From Bacillota bacterium (GTDB lineage: Bacteria; Bacillota; Clostridia; Peptostreptococcales; Anaerovoracaceae), in contig JAFRLD010000056.1 in the NCBI GenBank assembly GCA_017431395.1, forward strand, positions 1 to 5,124: 5,124 bases of DNA, in the 5' to 3' direction. Both the position numbers and the translations under genes were made by a program. The notes under the pieces are model-generated. The model ran no database searches and had not been told where the DNA came from. It saw only the letters and a list, made by a program, of their open reading frames with translations. Below, piece by piece: positions 5,084 through 5,124 of the stretch; position 1 is the stretch's first letter; every line of letters starts with the position of its first letter.

Positions 5084-5124
5084 ATGAAGCAAACAAGAAA
5101 AACCATCCTCTGCTACGGGGACTC
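5084..5124 (+). CDS. SGNH/GDSL-family hydrolase, N-terminal fragment (continues beyond window)
   Basis: Only the first 13 codons and two bases of the fourteenth are present. The peptide MKQTRKTILCYGDS (the last residue is Ser whatever the missing base) matches the block I start of SGNH hydrolases, ILCYGDSNTWG in arylesterase-like members, with Ser14 as the presumed nucleophile. Such enzymes cleave acyl or aryl esters, or deacetylate sugars. The motif lies directly at the N-terminus with no signal peptide, so a cytosolic enzyme is likely. The ATG at 5084 has AAGAGG (5072-5077) 6 nt upstream. The gene is separated from the exporter by the repeat block and is probably transcribed on its own; no convincing promoter was found in the 18 nt after the repeats, so its promoter may lie inside them. 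Confidence 0.7.
   Translation, partial: MKQTRKTILCYGD

Overview
The window looks like chromosomal DNA of a moderately GC-rich anaerobic member of the Bacillota, most likely a gut or rumen Clostridia (Lachnospiraceae/Eubacteriales type). A Coriobacteriia host is a weaker alternative. This rests on strong AGGAGG-type ribosome binding sites, TATAAT -10 elements, and gene families common in such anaerobes: an aldo/keto reductase with a C-terminal double 4Fe-4S domain, a GlcD-type FAD oxidase, a DUF6506-like protein and a Bcr/CflA exporter. The organism is inferred from gene content alone.

Layout. At the left, a GlcD/D-lactate-dehydrogenase-like FAD oxidase reads leftwards from 1168 and runs off the edge with its C-terminus missing. 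A 114-bp divergent intergenic region (1169-1282) carries a -10 box for each direction and an AT-rich palindrome over the leftward -10. Rightwards comes a compact four-gene series: aldo/keto reductase (1283-2377), hypoxanthine/deoxyinosine DNA glycosylase of UDG family 6 (2374-2910, ATGA overlap), a two-repeat DUF6506-like protein (2956-3510) and a Bcr/CflA-type MFS multidrug exporter (3514-4755, 3 nt after the preceding stop). A candidate internal promoter at the end of the glycosylase gene could run the last two genes separately. The right edge holds the first 14 codons of an SGNH/GDSL hydrolase (5084 onward).

The 328-bp gap between exporter and hydrolase is the most unusual part. It contains three units of exactly 50 bp, each bounded by perfect 9-bp inverted arms (CGCGGCTAA / TTAGCCGCG) around a 32-nt centre with a conserved ACGAAGTTTCAA-like core. 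The first unit is inverted relative to the other two. The outer flanks extend the inversion, so the whole block (about 4778-5065) resembles a small composite palindromic element of BIME or MITE type. No transposase, CRISPR or RNA gene is visible with it.

Functionally, the window is ordinary accessory metabolism (two redox enzymes), base-excision repair and drug export. No defence or secretion system is visible. The points that deserve checking are the repeat element, the duplicated DUF6506-like protein tied closely to an exporter, and the aldo/keto reductase that has His where the catalytic Tyr and Lys are expected.
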